A DNA stretch of 64,000 nt, taken from Psococerastis gibbosa. Lineage: Eukaryota; Arthropoda; Insecta; Psocodea; Psocidae. The notes beneath the pieces are model-generated. The model was given only the letters and a program-made list of their open reading frames with translations, ran no database searches and was not told the origin of the DNA. Below are positions 1 through 12,529 of this stretch, in pieces. Both the position numbers and the translations under genes were made by a program. The stretch's first letter is position 1; the number at the start of each line of letters is the position of its first letter. The stretch spans positions 20,176,290 to 20,240,289 of the forward strand of contig OZ020489.1 of assembly GCA_963971405.1 (NCBI GenBank), written 5' to 3'.

Positions 1-633
1 ATGCCTAGAGCTGCTGGCATTGGATATAGTATATTAAAGTAAGAAAGATCAGGTTCACAGAGACCGAAAGTGCGTCAGGGTACACAGAAATTTAACATTT
101 CGCAAGTTAATCAATAAAGGGTCATAATGTTTTTGACTGCTAAAAGCGTCAGAGGCTACGAAATTAATAGGCGCCTGGTTATAGTCTGTGTGGAATGAAT
201 GATGGACTGAAAAAATAATGAACGTCGCTTGCTCTAGATAAAATTTCAACAAGGTGTGGTCTGTCCGAAATAATGATTTCCCGGGGGGCGATGATCACCT
301 GAGCAAATTGTAGATCCCTGCACGAAGGGTACACCAAACTTACGGAAACCCCATTGCCGCCAAACGTGCATTCACGGGGTTGTGAAGCTGGCATTATGTA
401 ATAATTATGTAATCATCGGTAATGGCTTAGAATAGACCCCTAGATATTATTTAATGCTGCCGGGGTAAAATAAATCACCAAGAGACTGACGATTTGCCAC
501 TTTGAACTGTAGCAAAGTGCTAAAAAATGCAATTTGTAAGCATGTCCGGAAATATTTTATTCGGAGGGCTTAAAAAGTTAATGCAATGCAATTACCTGTA
601 TGTTCATAAAGAACATTTTTTTTCCCTTCAAAT
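1..633. other. Intergenic, no gene recognised
   Basis: Short open frames here have no recognisable motifs, and the base composition is AT-rich. I see no repeat with defined ends. It only flanks the non-LTR fragment that follows. Confidence 0.4.
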
Positions 634-850
634 TACGCTATTGGCTTCCGCCATCAGCTTTCTTACAGCTCAATACAACATATAATCTGGTGAACCTCTG
701 CTACTGACGAGAGCGGGGCACATCTTAAGGTGTTTTCCGTCAATCTCTTCCCAGGTGTTGCATAAAGGGCAGAAAGGCTCCGCTGCTACACCTATACGGT
801 GCAGATGTTTTTGAAGTTAGTCATGACCCGTAGTTAACCTAAATTCCGCC
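634..850 (-). pseudogene. Non-LTR retrotransposon ORF2 C-terminal fragment (zinc knuckle)
   Basis: Read on the minus strand, this stretch encodes the cysteine-histidine knuckle that closes the ORF2 of Jockey-type non-LTR retrotransposons. The pattern is Cys-Pro-Leu-Cys (plus positions 760-771), then His (730-732) and Cys (719-721), followed by a Ser-Pro-Asp-Tyr stretch and a stop. The same C-terminal sequence recurs on the plus strand at 43866-43923, just after the N gap, so this is a dispersed family. In-frame stops and the lack of any upstream reverse transcriptase make it a 5'-truncated dead copy. The family assignment rests on the knuckle and its position before the stop. Confidence 0.6.
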
Positions 851-1290
851 ACTGACTGGTATCTGGGTAGTTTCTTCTCTTCTTCTTTCTTCTGCACTAT
901 AGTTTTCCCACGTTTTTCCAGCGGCGTCGGTCCTTTGAGCTGTCCCGCACTTACCCTGAATTACATTAAATACATTAAATTACATTAAATCATAAAACAT
1001 GGCTTATCTTTCTATTAGTTTTCCTTCTAGGCTAGGCTACGAACTTCTGGACTGTCCCTTGTATATTGTACTGTATTTTTACTGTACTTGAGATTAAGAT
1101 TACGTTTGTGTTGATAATTAGTAGGCTATGTTGATTAAAACTCCAACCTGGCAACGTGCTCTTCTTTTTTAAAAAATGTTGACTTATTGTCAGATTTCTC
1201 ATAAAAAAAATTACGTTAACTATAGTTAAAGTCATGTAATCCAATTAATTGCGTAAAGGGGCAAACCCAATTATTTATTATTATTATTAT
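851..1290. other. Intergenic, simple repeats only
   Basis: A pyrimidine-rich tract near 870-900 is followed by three near-copies of an ATTACATTAAAT-like motif (about 959-992) and a short TTA run at 1272-1292. No coding signal is visible. Confidence 0.4.
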
Positions 1291-1935
1291 TAAATTGGGG
1301 AAAGCTTTTTGACTCGAGATTTCAACGGAATCACACGTTTTAAGGTCCCAAAAAAGTGGTTTAACGAAATGTTTCTCTGTAGCTCTATAATTTTTCTGCC
1401 CCTAGAACCAACGATTTTCTTTAAATTAATAAATTAAAATTATTATAGTCGTTATTAATGTGAACAAAACGCAATAGGTCGCTTGCCCCTTGATTGTTTG
1501 GTTCTGGGGACAAAAAACTAAAAAAACCTCAATTTTCATGAAAAATGACTAGCCTACCTATTAATAAAATAATTTGTCTGCGAAACCTTTTTGTCAATGC
1601 TTTCTAACTTCAGGTATGTTTTAGGTATTAAATAGTGAAAAAAACCAAACCGGTTGCTTTCCCATGCAAAGTTTTGGTTTTGAATAAAAAATTATTTTTG
1701 GAAGATTTTATGGATAATTCATGTCCATTATTAGTGTGTTGTCATATTGTTCTGCCCGTTCTAGACTATGCAATCGCCCCATCGATCAATTCAGGGCTTT
1801 GGGATAGGGAAAGTCGAGGCCATTGAAATTTTACCGTAGGACAATTATTTACCATGGAACTACTCATATTATCTATTTTGGTACCAATACTAATTTATAA
1901 ATAGGAAAGCATGTACGGGTTCACTCGTTCTGTTC
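1291..1935 (+). repeat. Dispersed repeat family, copy 1 (partial)
   Basis: This shares long similarity with 12530-13412 and, inverted, with 10634-11485 and 45837-46658. Shared landmarks are the 'gatttcaacgga' block, the 'caaaaaagtggttt' block, the 'cgcttgccccttgat' block and a right end near 'ctaatttataaa.aggaaagc'. This copy lacks the internal GTCTGTC-rich section present in copy 3. No protein is encoded, and I cannot name the superfamily. Confidence 0.7.
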
Positions 1936-2990
1936 TTGTCAATTTGCCGCTTGTTTAGGTTATTTCATTATTAACAATTGACAAATGACGAACTGACGGT
2001 AATGCATGTTCCCATTTCGCACCAAGTTGTCAACTCGTATATTTACATGACGCGATCACATCGCATCGGGCAAGTAGCGTGGCATGCCTCGTGAGTGGCT
2101 CCGAGCCTCCGACCGGTATTCGTTGAACTTCGCAGAGATGCGCCAGTTAGTCCGCGACTACACTTCGACCTATGCGTTTCAGTTTTTTGTAGGCTCAACC
2201 AGTTCTAAAAAAACCTTAACCAGTTCTTGTGTACCAACATTCGAATAAGTGTTTCCAGTGATTTTGGATATTTTATTCACACTTTTATCTCGTATTGGGT
2301 AATTTACTTCAATATTTTATTCACGTACACCTTCTGTTGATTCCCACCATTCTTTCTAAGGACATGACAATAGAATTCTTCAATAAGCAATCGAGGTTGT
2401 TAGGGAGACCTGCCTCCGTGATGTAGAAGAGCTGGGTAGCCAATGGTCACCTTTATTATAAATAATAAGATAGGTCTGGATCGTTTTGTCCACGGAGCCC
2501 TAATTCCCGGTCCCAGCTACTTGTGGACTTTCGTGGCGTGATACAAATAGTAAATAGACTACCATGGCATAAAGCTTACTCCTGCTGAAGGAGGGGGGGG
2601 GGATAAGTTAATTTATCTAGCGTACTTTTACAGTTACTTCAATGTGACCCTGGTGCAGGGGTGGAATAAGGAAATAATGATTTTCGTCAGGAGGCGGGGG
2701 GGGGGGGGGTGCAAACTATGCCTAATGCAAATTGGGCTTCCTCCTCAGACGTTGCAAACGTCCGGTCCTGGGGTCTCCTCCGCGGATAAATTTGAAACTG
2801 TACCTAATGTACCTGATACTATACTTAGCTATAGGGAAAGTATATCTTGCGCATTCGAACTAAGAATTATCTTAAGGTTTTTTCAGTCAATTGACATCTT
2901 AAATTAATTAACTCTTTAATGGGAGTCATATTTGAGACCAATTACACTTAAATAAAAAAAGGTTCATTAGGAATAATTGGAATTGGCCTC
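1936..2990. other. Intergenic, poly-G tracts, no gene
   Basis: The region has two poly-G tracts (about 2592-2602 and 2697-2710) and no coding signal. The stretch around 2640-2800 resembles the G-rich interiors of the hAT-type MITEs elsewhere in the window, but I could not find terminal inverted repeats or a target duplication for it. Confidence 0.35.
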
Positions 2991-3059
2991 AAAGGCGGAT
3001 CCACAGGGGGGGAGGGGGGGGGGGGCATGACCATCCCTAAATGAGTAAATTCATAAGAT

Positions 3060-3335
3060 ACCTAGTAAAAAAAAAAAAAACTCAAAGTGTCGATTGTCAA
3101 CCAATATTTTATTATTAGCCTACATTACTTTAGTTATCTGCCTGCACAATTATTTTCTTTTAACTTTTAAATTTTTTTCTTAATTCGTAATTTTTTTACT
3201 TTGTATTTGTACTAATTTTTACTTTTTCTTTTAAAGGGGGGCCCAGCACGGGACTTGTCCTTTGGGCCCCCCTTCCATTTGTAATATTGTAAATGTTTTT
3301 TTATTTGATTTAATAAATTTGAATTTGAACATCCA
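3060..3335 (+). repeat. Possible 3' end of a non-LTR element
   Basis: A G/C-rich hairpin (about 3234-3274) is followed by an AT-rich stretch ending 'aataaatttgaatttgaa', a kind of tail seen on arthropod Jockey-like elements. A related antisense stretch with a repeated 'aaatc' tail lies near 10395-10480. No ORF is attached, so the assignment is tentative. Confidence 0.3.
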
Positions 3336-3995
3336 TGTGATACTTGATTTTGTACACTTGTAAGGTTTTCCCCTCCAATTGTCTCTTAAGAGGTATGATG
3401 GTCCTCTCCTCAGTTGAATCAGTCCCTTCAGCTGTCCATGATTAAGTTACTGATGTTTGACTTGTCTGGATTATTATTGCTGAACCCAATTATATTAGAC
3501 TTCCTTGTTCTGTGATTGGACTTTATTTATGATTTTGTTTTTATTTTAGCATACCTAATAAAAGAAATAACCTGTTCCAGCCCCAGTTCTAAATCAATTT
3601 GCGATAAATTTGTTAATTGGTCCTGAATCAGGTGAAATACTTGTAATGCCTAACCGTCCATTATAGTCCTACAAATATCGCTGAAGAACTGCAGTTGCAA
3701 TCGCTTTATTTAGGCAGTACTAACAGTTGGTAGACTTGTCTTAGTTGCTTTTTATGCGTGTTGCCTTCGTTGAGTTTATCCGCCTTTAAACGCTGATCCT
3801 TGTTGTTGAAACTTTGTGGAAAAATATTGTATTTGAATTCCTGTCTTTTCTATTTAATCTTTTTCATTGTGACAGCAGTCAAGAGCAATCGATCAGGACG
3901 AAGGACGCAAGAAACCAATTTACCCTTATCATTCAATTTTCTGCAGGCTTCCTTGATAAGCCAGTGAGTTGTACGGTATACGATAGGCCTATACC

Positions 3996-4559
3996 CAGTG
4001 CCGGATTAACCCCTGGGGGGGGGGGGGGGCATGGGTGCAAACCAGAGGCGGACGAGGCGGTTCCAGACCTCATAAAAGGGGGAGGTACTTGTCAGTGGCG
4101 TAGTGATAGGTTTTCGAATGTATGGTATAATTTGGCGCCTCTCCACCCATTTTCATAAAAGTTGCTCAGGAGACAAGGGCTGAAATATTGGGGTTTTCCA
4201 CATTTTGAGAGCAAGAAAGCTTACATATTACAAAGAATCATTATAATTATGGACAAGGGGGGCTCTGGGGTCTCCCCCGCGAGAAATTTTTTGAAAAATT
4301 GGGCAGAAATGTTGAAGTTTTACACACTCTTAGAGCAATAAGGCTTATAGATTAGAATGAAGCAATATAATTGTGGACAAGGGGGGGTTGGGGGTTTCCC
4401 CCGTGGGAAAAGTTTCGAATAATAGGGCTGAAATAGTGAGGTTTTGCGCATTTTGAGTGCTGTAACACTTAGATTTTAGAGATATAGAATATAATTTTAG
4501 GCATTTCTGGGGGGGCCGGGGGCACGTGCCCCAAGTGCCCATGGGTTAATCCGGCACTG
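3996..4559. mobile_element. hAT-type MITE with 8-bp target duplication
   Basis: Perfect 17-bp terminal inverted repeats (3996-4012 and 4543-4559, starting CAGTGCCGG) are flanked on both sides by the 8-bp direct repeat CCTATACC (3988-3995 and 4560-4567). An 8-bp duplication and a CAG-starting end are typical of hAT transposons. The 564-bp interior encodes no transposase. It contains poly-G and several G/C-rich blocks of the kind 'ggggtctcccccg.gagaaa', which recur in the larger hAT-type element at 29748 and in the MITE at 45477. Confidence 0.9.
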
Positions 4560-4567
4560 CCTATACC

Positions 4568-5423
4568 GGCATGACTATTCACTAATTTAACTTTCAAAGG
4601 AAAGAAATAAATAAATTTATATTTCTGTTAAATTATCCGATCGAGTAGTCAACAATTAATCGACAAGAAAGTATAAAGTAAAATCGTAATTCGGGTAGTT
4701 CTGTCATTTTCATTGTGTGCTAGTGCGTCAGTGACAGTGTAGAAAACTATCTCTAGTAAGAGATGGTCCCTAAGCAATTTAGGGAAGTTTGTAGAATTTC
4801 TTGCCGCTCTCAGTTCAATTTAAGGTAGGAAAAACCTTGTGGTATAAGGCCCAGTTCTCCCCTTTGCCCCGTGTTGTAGGTGTGGGTGTCCCCATGTTTT
4901 CAAACTAGCGGAGAATTTACAACGTCTTACCATATAAAACACAATTTGTTATATTATTACATTTAATGTAATAACATTTTTATAATTTGACGATGGAGCT
5001 AAAATTTGTCATACTGCCATAGATTTCAATGGAATTCTTGCGTGAATCGGTGTGGTATAGGAAATAAATACAACCTTTACCTTTCCGTTGAGGTCATTGT
5101 AGCCCTATATATGGAGGAAATTTATAATGAAACGAATTTTCTGCGTTGTACGTTGAACATGCATGGGGGCCGGACCCCCTAACCTCAGATTCATCAAAAT
5201 AGACTGTCACGTGTGAATCATTGGCACTTCCCAATGCCTACCTGTTAACTTTCAGGTTCACATGACCTCCTTATCAGGTTGTCTAGACGTAGGTTAGCTC
5301 GAAGAAGGTGGACTAGGAAGGCGATCGAGATTTCTGTCAATACACTTACTGGTCAAGGTACTGGCACCAAATAAAGCCTAGGCGCTTTTTTGCTTCTGTT
5401 TCGCTGACTATTTTGTCATATAA
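4568..5423. other. Intergenic, nothing recognised
   Basis: Short frames have no motif and no repeat boundary is found. A CACGTG hexamer occurs near 5209, but it is over 10 kb from the cwo start and I attach no function to it. Confidence 0.35.
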
Positions 5424-5640
5424 CATTGGCATCTTCTCTTCGGGTTGAGCAAGTCTCAAATCGTTGATAAGGTGTAACTGTGCTATTGGGTTTCCCTCTG
5501 TAGATGACAGTTCTTCCGGAAGCGCTCATGGTTTTATACTAGCACTAGTGGGTTTCTTTGACAAAGTTAATTTCATAACGATTATCTGGGCTTTATCTAG
5601 TTAAGTTACTGTATCAAGTTTAATTAAAACACTAATTTTT
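5424..5640 (+). repeat. Direct repeat, copy 1 of 2
   Basis: About 215 bp align with 7252-7470 at roughly 80 percent by eye. Shared blocks include 'ctctgtagatg.cagttctt' and 'gacaaagttaatttc.taacg'. The two copies lie about 1.8 kb apart in the same orientation. Identity of the element is unknown. Confidence 0.65.
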
Positions 5641-5799
5641 TGTTTGTTAATCTATAACAAGACCATGCCCTTTAATACCCAACTCTAGCTTGTTTACCTT
5701 ATTTTGCGAAGCACGACCAGAAAATGTGACAACATTTGTGGGACTCGTTTCAACTGGCTCATGTACGATAATTAGTTTGTTTAAGTCCAAGTTATGAAT

Positions 5800-5895
5800 A
5801 ATGAAGCAGTAGAATCCGGGCTGATGGGCCGTGGTCGATCTGAAAGCGTACTTGTAAACGTTTTATCCACTCTGTGGATCTTCAGTGGTATTACT
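5800..5895 (+). repeat. Foldback repeat family, partial copy
   Basis: It shares the stretch 'ccgtggtcg.tctgaaagcg' and the following block with the hairpin at 6205-6410 and with 21617-21765. Only one arm is present here. Confidence 0.55.
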
Positions 5896-6204
5896 TGGAA
5901 GCCTAAGATTGTGTCGTAGACTTAGTAACAACTGTTTGTGGACTAATATTTACACTAAGAGAAGGGGTGGGAGGTGGAGGCACCCTGGGCCCTGATTTGC
6001 TCGCTGTCAACACAACTCGATTCCTGATCCCCTATTGGCCCACTGCTGACAACTCTATTTCCGGTTGCTGACGTCATTCATTTTGTTGCTTTGCTCAGGG
6101 CTGGATGGGTACCGATAGTCCTTCTTGTCCAACATAAAGGAAGAAAGAAGACCAGTTTTTTTTTTCATTTTTTAAGCAACAATGGGCAAAATATGTGACG
6201 AATC

Positions 6205-6410
6205 TGTAGAATCCGTGATGATAGGCCGTGGTCGTTCTGAAAGCGTATTTCCAAACGTTTCGTCAGCATCTTTAGTGGAACTGCCTAGACTTCTAAGATG
6301 TATCGAGCCTCCAAGATACAATCATAGAAGTCTAGGCAGTTCCACTGAAAATGTTGATCGCAGATGTTGACGAAACGTTTGGAAGTAAGCTTTCAGAACT
6401 ACCACTCGGC
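6205..6410. repeat. Foldback (hairpin) repeat
   Basis: The arms are about 6222-6309 and 6316-6408, reverse complements of each other around a very short loop, with a few indels. One arm is shared with the single-arm copies at 5800-5895 and 21617-21765. No target duplication is evident. Confidence 0.7.
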
Positions 6411-7251
6411 CGTGAAAGACTGCAATTATAATGCGCATAATATGTCTCATCTTTAATGTAAATGGACATAGTTGCTTTCATAAAATATGTCATATCTCAG
6501 GTATTCGACGTAAATCCCAAATTATATTTAATCTAAATTCATTGCAATGGCAAGGTCACAGTTTCGGTGATTGGCTAACTGGATGAGAATAGGTGAGTAG
6601 GATAGGTTAGCAGCCTTCTGACGACAAAATGTCACGGCATTCTTTTGGATTTTATTTGCATAAATTAGTCTCGTGTTAATGTTTTCTCTGTTATGACGCA
6701 TTCTTTCATTCAAGGTTGAATCATAATATGGGACTGTATGATACAGCCATATACTCTATATTAAATTGCAAGTAAGGTTTAACTAACCCTTTAGGCTTTA
6801 ATCTTAATGATATTTTAGGGTTGTCTTGTCTTTTCATTATTTTCTTGTGGGAATTGTTTTTAAGTGCAGTGTACATGAAACAGTTTTCTGCTAACTGAAC
6901 AGACCAAGTCGTTATAATCGTTATAGTCGTTATATAATTAAACCCACCTATTTTGGGGTGATCCAGGACCAGGAGTGGCCAATTTCATTTGTTTGCATCG
7001 TTTTGTTCCCCGACATCTTGCCTTATCATACAGAAAACCAATGGAAGGCTATAATATTCCATACTGAATAGGTCTAACTATTTTATTTATGGCTTTGTAG
7101 ACGAATTGGGTTAAGGCTAAGTCTAACTGTCACTGTCAATCTCACAAATAATGGGAACTATATTACAGCACAGTGCACATGCAGTACCGGTACTGCTGAA
7201 GCTGTTTCAAAAAACTAAACTTTTAAGGTTTCCTCTCCCTAGTCACATTTG

Positions 7252-7470
7252 CATCTTCTCCTCGAGTTGAGCACGTCTCAAATCGCAGATGGGGGTAACT
7301 GTGCTAGTGGGTTTCCCTCTGTAGATGGCAGTTCTTGCCGAAAGCGCTCAGGGTTATATACTAACACAAGTGAATTTCTTAGACAAAGTTAATTTCTTAA
7401 CGATTATTTGGGTTTTACTAATTCGGATTGTTAAACTCTAAGTTTTTGTTATTTTTTGTTTATTAACTTT
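7252..7470 (+). repeat. Direct repeat, copy 2 of 2
   Basis: This is the partner of 5424-5640, in the same orientation. The copies have drifted by point changes and small indels, so the duplication is not recent. Confidence 0.65.
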
Positions 7471-7480
7471 TTTGATAGAT

Positions 7481-10260
7481 TTTGATTTCCAACCTGGCGT
7501 TATGGTAAAATTATTGTTCTATAATACTGACAAGGTCCCAAAATAACAGGCCCTGCTGATGAATCATAGGATGTTGACCGAAAACATTTCCTAAATTGAT
7601 CATAGCCTATTAAAGAATTGCTCAGAAACTTTCATTTTGGGCGTTTTCGTATTAATTTCTGCGGAAACCCAAATTGCAGGCTTTTTAGTTCGTTGTTCGA
7701 GCGGGACATTCTTGAAGTTCATACTTGGGAACCACTGCGTTTTACAGTTGCAATTCTTCTCCGCACTCTAATTGGCCAGTAATTCGCAAGTCCTAAAATA
7801 GGCCTATCTATGAACAAAGGAAGTCCATGACCTTAGTTATCTTCATGTTTCCTTTATTTGTCTCAGTTAATTTTAATTTATACAATGTAGGAGGCTATTG
7901 ACCTTTGTAGTGTCACAGGCCTATACCATACGAATTTGTTATCTCCCTTCGCTTTATCTGTGGACCCACGAGACTCGATAGAGAAGCACAATATCGAGCA
8001 GAATTGTATGGGTGAAATTTTCCTTTGGTGTACGACTATTTTGGGTCCGTGATTAGGTTGGGGCTCTGAAACCAACGGAATTTTGCAGTCGATTATCATA
8101 TTTATGACGACTGAGCGAGGCTTAAATGGGAAACTATGTTTGAAAAATATATAGTGGATAATCACATGACTTTAGATAAAAAGCTGTGGGTATGCTCTCT
8201 TGGCCTCTTCGTGTATGCAAGTGCAAAACTGCTTCTACTTCATCGACTGTGATTCTTGAATGAACTAGCGAAAATACTATTTCTATCTCATTTCTATTTA
8301 TAGTACAATATATATTGTTTTTTTACTGGTATTTCAATCCGGTATACCTATGGCCATGGGCAGCATTTTCCGAATTGAAGACTGATCAAAGTGGAAATTA
8401 GTCATGTCAAAATCAGGTACTGTATTTTAGTGTAGCCAGGATCTAGTTTCCAGTCTTCCACTCTTCCAACTTGGTCCTTTTTACAGTTGCAATTTGCGAA
8501 TAAATAAAGTTTGAACATTTGCAATGCCGCGCCATTCTCCCGCTCGTGCGACTGTATTAAACAGAAGTTGTGTACGGCACAAGGTTATAACAGGCCGTTG
8601 AACTATCAAATAGGAGTTAGGACACAAACCACGTTTCCTAGCCGTCATATCTATCACAATCTCTGGTCGTTCTCTTTTAATTTTGTTTAGTCTGCCCTGA
8701 GAGGCTGGTGAGCATAGCCTTAAGAGGACTGCCAATCCAGCCTGTTGGCTGAAGACTTAAGACCTGATACATGTAGGTGGAGTAGTAGGGTGCAAAAAGT
8801 CGCAGATCGCGAAGACAAATCACCGGGTTGTGTACCATACCTTGTGCCAGCGGTGCGCCCCTCCTTGGGATTAAATGCTTAAAACCTCATTATTTGGCTC
8901 CTGTATTTAAAAAAATTCACCCAGGGGTACTTCCTGGAGAGTTGCTGTATTTAGCAGTTTATAGTTTACTACTGTACATCAGGCGCCCAATGTGGGCAAT
9001 GCCGCATTACACTCAACAAATCCGTAGAATTTATTAAGAGCTTCGTTGAAATCTATAGGAAGCCGCGAGCAAATAAGATTCTACTAGCATGATGTTATCA
9101 ACGCAGTTTAAGAAAATTAAGAATCTCGTCATCTTTTTTATTTAGAATAATTCAAATGTTTTATTTTTTGTTTTCAAATGTGTAATTTTTAAGAAGATAG
9201 AACTTGCTACATAAAACTTAAATAAATATTTGCAATCATTACACTCGGAATTATACCACGCTCCGCCGCTGCAGGCGCCCCCTTATGTAAATCCTGGATC
9301 CTCCCCTGCCTTATGTCAAATGAGGATGGGCGGGCACGATGTGAAACGTACCCTCCTTACCTAAATAATATAATATACTGTACGCCTATGCCTACTACCC
9401 AACTTGCCCATTGATCCTGGAGTGAGTGGCCTTTGAAGAGTGAAGAGTGAAGAGTCAGGTGCTGGAGCCCGGGATGCGGCTTTTGGCCTTGTTGGAGAAA
9501 GAAGTCACGAGAAGTGGTGAACCCCAATGTCAGAGGCAAGGCTTTGGCCTACTTCAGTGGCCTTCCTCCAGGCCACCTCTTATACATGTTACGTCTTTAG
9601 CTGATCCATATATCATAGCCCGTTTCAGGGAGAGGGACGGGGGGGGGGGGGGGGCTAATAGGGCTCATATAATTTTTTAAAGCTACAACTCCTCTTTTCG
9701 CTTCGCTCCAAAATAAAAATACAACTATCCCAAGAGGAAGGTCCACGGGTTTCCGCAGTTGCGTAGAAAATAATCTGATATTGCTGATGAGAGCAACCTC
9801 TGACTTTGACCTTCAAGCTATATAATTTCCCAAGAGTCATTCAAACATTGCATTGTATAACATGGGTATTGCAAAGCTCAATGGGCAATGGACACAGTAA
9901 AATAGTGATAAAACTTCATTTATACACATTCTTCTTATCCAATTCGAACAATGTTCAGATTATGCCTGATTTTTTTTTTTTTACATACCCTTAAAAGATC
10001 CATTATCCCTTATTGAAATAAAATAAATAAATAGTAAATAAATAATTAAGCTTATAATGTGTTGCCAACAGGCAAAGCCCAAAAACCACATCACTTACAA
10101 TGTAAAACATAAAATAATAGAATGATATCGATAGCACTTGTACATTAAAGCAAAGTCGTATGTTACACATAGTAAGTTACCTGTATTCCTAGTGCCGTAT
10201 ATAACATAAAATAATAGCACTTACTAACACTAACTAGCACTTATTAATGATGTCTGCCAC
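7481..10260. other. Intergenic, nothing recognised
   Basis: Open frames of 60-95 codons on both strands show no family motif, no codon-use signal I can see and no splice context that joins them. A poly-G run lies at 9640-9653. I find no RNA gene and no bounded element here. Confidence 0.35.
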
Positions 10261-10261
10261 C

Positions 10262-10313
10262 TTATTGTAACTTAATTTATAATAAGTAAAATCGCCGGTG
10301 GAATACCCGCCTA
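10262..10313. mobile_element. Partial copy of a Harbinger-like MITE
   Basis: The stretch 'taacttaatttataata' and the end 'ggtggaatacccgcctaa' match one end of the nested MITE at 18655-18838, including the TAA immediately after the end. The opposite end was not found, so this looks truncated. Confidence 0.45.
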
Positions 10314-10633
10314 AGAAAGTTTTGACTAAATTTAAATACCGACAAAAGAAAAAAAACTTATAAACCTTGACAAACGTGGTTATCTTTTAAATTCGCTGTC
10401 AATCAAATCAAATCAAAAAGCTGTATATTTTTACAAGTTTTTTTTTTACAATTATAGGGGTGACTTACCGCAGGACTAGTCCGTGTGCGGTTTAGGCTTT
10501 TATACAAATAACTAAATAACTACAGATAACTGTATGGAAACCTAAGTTGAATTATGCTAGTTTTGTTGTTGTGTTAGTATATTAGTATAATAACGTAGGC
10601 TTCCCTGGCCGGAGTCTGGTGAGGAGACAAATC

Positions 10634-11485
10634 AAAGAACCGGTCCGAGTTTACTCGAACATATTTTCCAATTTTCAAAATTAGTAGATAGAGAAAATGA
10701 GTAATTTCATGGTAAATAATTTTCCTATGGTTAAATTTCCTGAAATCTCGGGGGGGGGGGGGGGGGGGGTGTCCATCTGACGTCACTGGAGGTGAGGTAA
10801 ATTCTAGTTAGGTCAGACCATTAACACATTAACACACAGCAATACTGGCAGGGCACGCAATGCGTTTGATCGTGAATTTTCTATCATTTTTTCAAAAAAA
10901 AACATTTTTTTGTACAAAACCAAAAACTTTTCTGGGAAAGCAACCAGTCCGATTTCGTTGCTCAATTTAACACCTAAAACACACCTGAAGGTAGAAATCA
11001 TCGATAGAAAGCTTTCGCAGAAAAATTACTTTTTAATCATTTTTCATTAAAATTTAGTTGTTTTTATTTTTTTACCCCCAAAAGCAAACTATCAAGGGGC
11101 AAGCGACCCACCGCATTTTATTAACATTAATAACAACTACAATACATGTGAATTTATAAGAAATCGTTGGAGGCATTTTTGGGAAATAATTTTTTTATAA
11201 GTTTTTTGGAGTTAAACCCCCCCCCCCCCCCAAATTGAGTTAGCCCTAAATAAAACAATTGGTCTCGAGGTAGGATTTTTGTGAACCTACATGCCGAATT
11301 TCATCAAAATTGACCGTGTAGTTTGCCCGGAAATCGACGCACAGACAGACAGACCGATAGACATTTTGTAAAAACCACTTTTTTGGGTTCCTGGGACCTC
11401 AAAACGTGTAAATCTGTTGAAATCTCGGAATCGAAAATTTCGACCGTCACAAAGCTTTCCTTATGCTACGTATAAATTGGAAAGC
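10634..11485 (-). repeat. Dispersed repeat family, copy 2 (inverted)
   Basis: This copy is inverted relative to 12530-13412 and starts with 'aagaaccggtccgag'. It includes a poly-G tract at 10751-10769, a poly-C tract near 11217-11230 and a run of GACA units at about 11340-11365. Its closest relative in the window is 45837-46658, which has the same orientation and a matching poly-G. Confidence 0.75.
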
Positions 11486-11489
11486 AAAA

Positions 11490-12083
11490 AGTACCCAATC
11501 TAATTTCCTAAATGAAAGTTATGCTTAACAAAATGGATATTCAGTTTCTTGGATCTATAACATGCATTTGTCCACGACATGTGACTGAAGGATATGCGCG
11601 ACGCCTTTGCGGTTACTGTTGAGCATCGGTCGAAAACACGTGTAGCTTACACCTGTTCTGTTCCGCTCTGCCAATGACTCTTTATTCTTCGTAGTGGCGT
11701 TTTTACGCACGTGCTCAGAGGCCATATTGTTCCTCGCCTCAGCAATAGTCAGCAGTCCTCCACCTACAGTTAGTGATATAACATACTTTGCCATCATTCG
11801 TATACTTCCTGTTATTTTCCTTGGACTAAAGGTTAATAAAGCCTGCTCTCCTTATTGTGCTGGGCTACCGTCTACCTACCTACTTCTGTGAAACATAGAA
11901 AGAAGAAAATACTAATATAAGCATATACTTTTTATGTGAGTAACATTTTAAAGTTTAAATATATTTCCCGGGTTAAGTTATTCTTTAATCAGTGGGCCTA
12001 CTATGCCGTTTAGTATTATTTTATTCCTGGGGTTAAAAATGTAAACAAACATTTTGTAATAGCACTTTCCATTGTTTGATTTT
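11490..12083. other. Intergenic, nothing recognised
   Basis: Overlapping short frames on opposite strands (11555-11891) have no motif. I find no repeat boundary or RNA gene. Confidence 0.35.
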
Positions 12084-12420
12084 TTGAGTAGTGGCACGGA
12101 GTCTGACTTTCACACGAGAAGGTTCTTGGTTTGAGTCCCATATCTGCTACGTTTTAATAATACTAATAAACGTCTTATATTTACGGGGCGAGAGTTAAGA
12201 CTAGAAAGTATTTTTCTGTCTAACCCACGTCCAAAAGAACAATACAATTTCCAAAATACTGAACATAGTCAGCAAACAAAAAACAACAGTTAGCCTACAG
12301 TAGCTTATCTTAAATAATCTTGTTCTAAACGTATTTATAACATTAAATATTATAAATATTTATTTCTGGTCATGCTTCGGAGGACATGTAAAGCAGACTG
12401 TCCGGGGCTTCCTAGTTGAA
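12084..12420 (+). mobile_element. tRNA-derived SINE, split copy
   Basis: A tRNA-like head has an A-box-like 'gagtagtggcac' and a B box GGTTTGAGTCC (12128-12138). The matching 3' body ('catgcttcggagg' to 'cttcctagttga') resumes only at about 12370-12420. In the second SINE (21797-21925) head and body are contiguous, so about 210 bp at roughly 12155-12365 interrupt this copy. I could not define clean ends for the interrupting DNA. Confidence 0.6.
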
Positions 12421-12529
12421 TGTAATTAGATAGGACTTTTATTAAAAAAATAGATTATTCTGCATTCAATATTCCTTGATTATCATGAAAATCGCTCTTT
12501 TATTCATCAAAACAATAATTACCTTCTTT

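Noticed and set aside
3234-3275. G/C-rich hairpin as a transcription terminator
   Set aside because: Intrinsic terminators do not apply in animal nuclear DNA, and the hairpin is part of a repeat-like 3' end.
5800-5895. Hammerhead ribozyme (CTGATGG ... GAAA)
   Set aside because: The core is not CTGATGA in the relatives, and the stem II pairing between the two boxes is not supported.
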